Of a DNA stretch of 64,000 nucleotides, positions 63,025 to 64,000 are shown in pieces. The stretch lies in NCBI RefSeq assembly GCF_004104375.1, contig NZ_QOVM01000002.1, positions 124,001-188,000 of the forward strand, written 5' to 3'. The DNA comes from Leeuwenhoekiella aequorea (GTDB taxonomy: Bacteria > Bacteroidota > Bacteroidia > Flavobacteriales > Flavobacteriaceae). The translations under genes and the position numbers were made by a program. A model generated the notes under the pieces. That model ran no database searches. It saw only the letters and a list, made by a program, of their open reading frames with translations, and was not told where the DNA came from. How positions within the stretch are numbered: position 1 is the stretch's first letter; the number at the start of each line of letters is the position of its first letter.

Positions 63025-63063
63025 AGAAGCCTCTTTAAATTTAATTTTAAAGAGGCTTCTTTT
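63025..63063. terminator. 15-bp perfect hairpin after the serine hydrolase gene
   Basis: Arms AGAAGCCTCTTTAAA (63025-63039) and its exact complement (63046-63060) surround the loop TTTAAT. On the plus strand TTTTA follows; on the minus strand, the direction of the upstream serine hydrolase gene, the tail is less U-rich. It sits 24 bases after that gene's stop and is most likely its transcript end. Confidence 0.7.
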
Positions 63064-63086
63064 ATCATCACTTGCAAGAACTTTAT

Positions 63087-64000
63087 TTACTGTCCTGTAT
63101 TAGATTCTTGTAAAGCTTTATCAATTCTACCAGCAAGATACATGTGATCTGAAGCCGAATTTTTACGTAGAACATTCGTCATTAAACAAACGATATATTT
63201 GGGTCCGCCACCGGGGTGTTCAACTATTATTACTGAATTCATATAATTAAAAACATTTCCTGCATAATCTCCGCAAGCACCTTTAGATCTATCACACTTG
63301 TAAAAACTTCCACTTTTAAAATATACGGCAGCAGAATCAAGAGTTTTTGACTGTGCGTAGCGAATACGACGCTCTGTCTGGTACATAATACGTTTCATTT
63401 CTAAGCTAGAAAGAGAATCTACAGCTTTACCTTGTTCAATATTCACTAAAAATTTCATTAATCCCTTAGGCGAACCAATGCTACCCCCTTGACGACTAAC
63501 ATAACGTTCTGCACCATTTGTAAAAAAACCTCCTAAACGCCATTCATCTTCTGTAATACCTAAATCTCTAAGTGGCTGATTTACTACTTCAAAGGCAAGG
63601 TCTGAAATTTCCTTACGGTCTGTTTCTTTAAACCATTTCATCGCTTCCTCGTCGGTAAGGGTAAAATATTTTTCTCCAAAAACTTTCAATAAAAGTGCTT
63701 CCCTGTACACCACACTTGCTGCACCATTATTACTCACAGCTACCATATGATCTATCCACTCATACAAACTAAAAACATCATCTTCACGAGCTGTTCTCCT
63801 CGTTAATTTGTCTTGCTCAATATCATATAGTGGAATAGTATGATGATCATACACTGCAAATGGTCCGCCTTTTACTTTTTTATGCTTTAGTAAGCTTTCT
63901 CGCGCACCCCAGTCGTTTGGGCATAATTTTTCAAGCTGATCAAACATGGCAAGTAAGATTGCTAACTTACCTACGCTACCCGGTTGGTAACCTCTAGTTT
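63087..64000 (-). CDS. serine hydrolase of beta-lactamase/DD-peptidase fold (partial, 5' end beyond the window)
   Basis: The frame is open to the right edge, so the N-terminus is missing. The ATG at 63947 is not the real start, because the coding sequence before it encodes TRGYQPGSVGKLAILLA, with the SxxK catalytic Ser (codon 63977-63975) and Lys. The SxN motif (VAVSNNGAA) and the KSG triad (YFKSGSFYKC) follow downstream. All three motifs of the serine beta-lactamase / penicillin-recognising fold are thus present. It could be a class A-like hydrolase acting on cell wall or another substrate; beta-lactamase activity cannot be claimed. A hairpin follows its stop. Confidence 0.82.
   Translation of the reverse strand, partial: TRGYQPGSVGKLAILLAMFDQLEKLCPNDWGARESLLKHKKVKGGPFAVYDHHTIPLYDIEQDKLTRRTAREDDVFSLYEWIDHMVAVSNNGAASVVYREALLLKVFGEKYFTLTDEEAMKWFKETDRKEISDLAFEVVNQPLRDLGITEDEWRLGGFFTNGAERYVSRQGGSIGSPKGLMKFLVNIEQGKAVDSLSSLEMKRIMYQTERRIRYAQSKTLDSAAVYFKSGSFYKCDRSKGACGDYAGNVFNYMNSVIIVEHPGGGPKYIVCLMTNVLRKNSASDHMYLAGRIDKALQESNTGQ

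Noticed and set aside
62853-63086. Possible small gene between the PAS kinase and the serine hydrolase
   Set aside because: The 234-base gap has only short frames and a clear hairpin; no coding signal is seen.
1-64000. tRNA, rRNA, insertion sequence, prophage or att site
   Set aside because: No tRNA-like cloverleaf, transposase, integrase, phage structural gene or flanking direct repeat was found on reading both strands.

Overview
The window looks like chromosomal DNA of a member of the Bacteroidota, most likely Flavobacteriaceae. Supporting signs are the low GC, SusC/SusD-type glycan uptake genes, a type IX secretion C-terminal sorting domain, DUF5686/CarboxypepD_reg outer-membrane proteins, many small lipoproteins, and promoter-like TTTG / TAnnTTTG sequences. 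There is no sign of a phage, insertion sequence, CRISPR array, rRNA or tRNA. Genus is not assigned.

Layout. 1-10.4 kb: an LpxR-like outer-membrane protein, a SulP anion transporter, then tilS-dsbD (overlapping), a CocE-type hydrolase, a DUF885 metallopeptidase-like lipoprotein and a small membrane protein. 10.4-24 kb: an alpha-glucan (starch/maltodextrin) utilisation locus. On the minus strand it reads susC, susD, two SusE/F-type starch-binding lipoproteins and a T9SS-sorted GH13 amylase, ending in a 510-bp tail with repeated GNRA-hairpin elements. On the plus strand a divergent LacI regulator is followed by a GH13 lipoprotein. 24-31 kb: an FAD/NAD(P)-binding protein, a YifB/ComM ATPase, an M16 peptidase, and a strong two-way terminator facing a minus-strand lipoprotein. 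32-36 kb: a tightly overlapping operon of an Nramp-like transporter and the 5-oxoprolinase subunits pxpA, pxpB and pxpC. The transporter lacks the Nramp metal-binding motifs, which fits pyroglutamate uptake and recycling.

36-51 kb is mixed housekeeping and accessory DNA. It contains two broken genes: a membrane protein with a -1 frameshift at a T7 run, next to a LuxR-type response regulator with no kinase, and a DinB-family gene with an in-frame TAA. It also holds an aldehyde dehydrogenase, a DUF5686 protein, smpB, csbD, pabB, a Crp/Fnr regulator, an MscS channel and a glycogen/starch synthase. 51-60 kb: a complete eight-gene molybdenum cofactor operon (moeA, modE-like, mobA, moaD, moeB-rhodanese, moaE, moaC-moaB fusion, moaA), divergent from a YdeP/FdhF-type molybdopterin oxidoreductase. 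Between them is a near-perfect ModE-box palindrome. 60-64 kb: a five-PAS histidine kinase with a single-domain response regulator, and a serine beta-lactamase-fold hydrolase cut by the right edge.

The points most worth following up are the ModE-type operator (a self-regulated Moco regulon), the motif-less Nramp homologue in the pxp operon, the repeated hairpins and internal terminator around the amylase gene, and the two broken genes.
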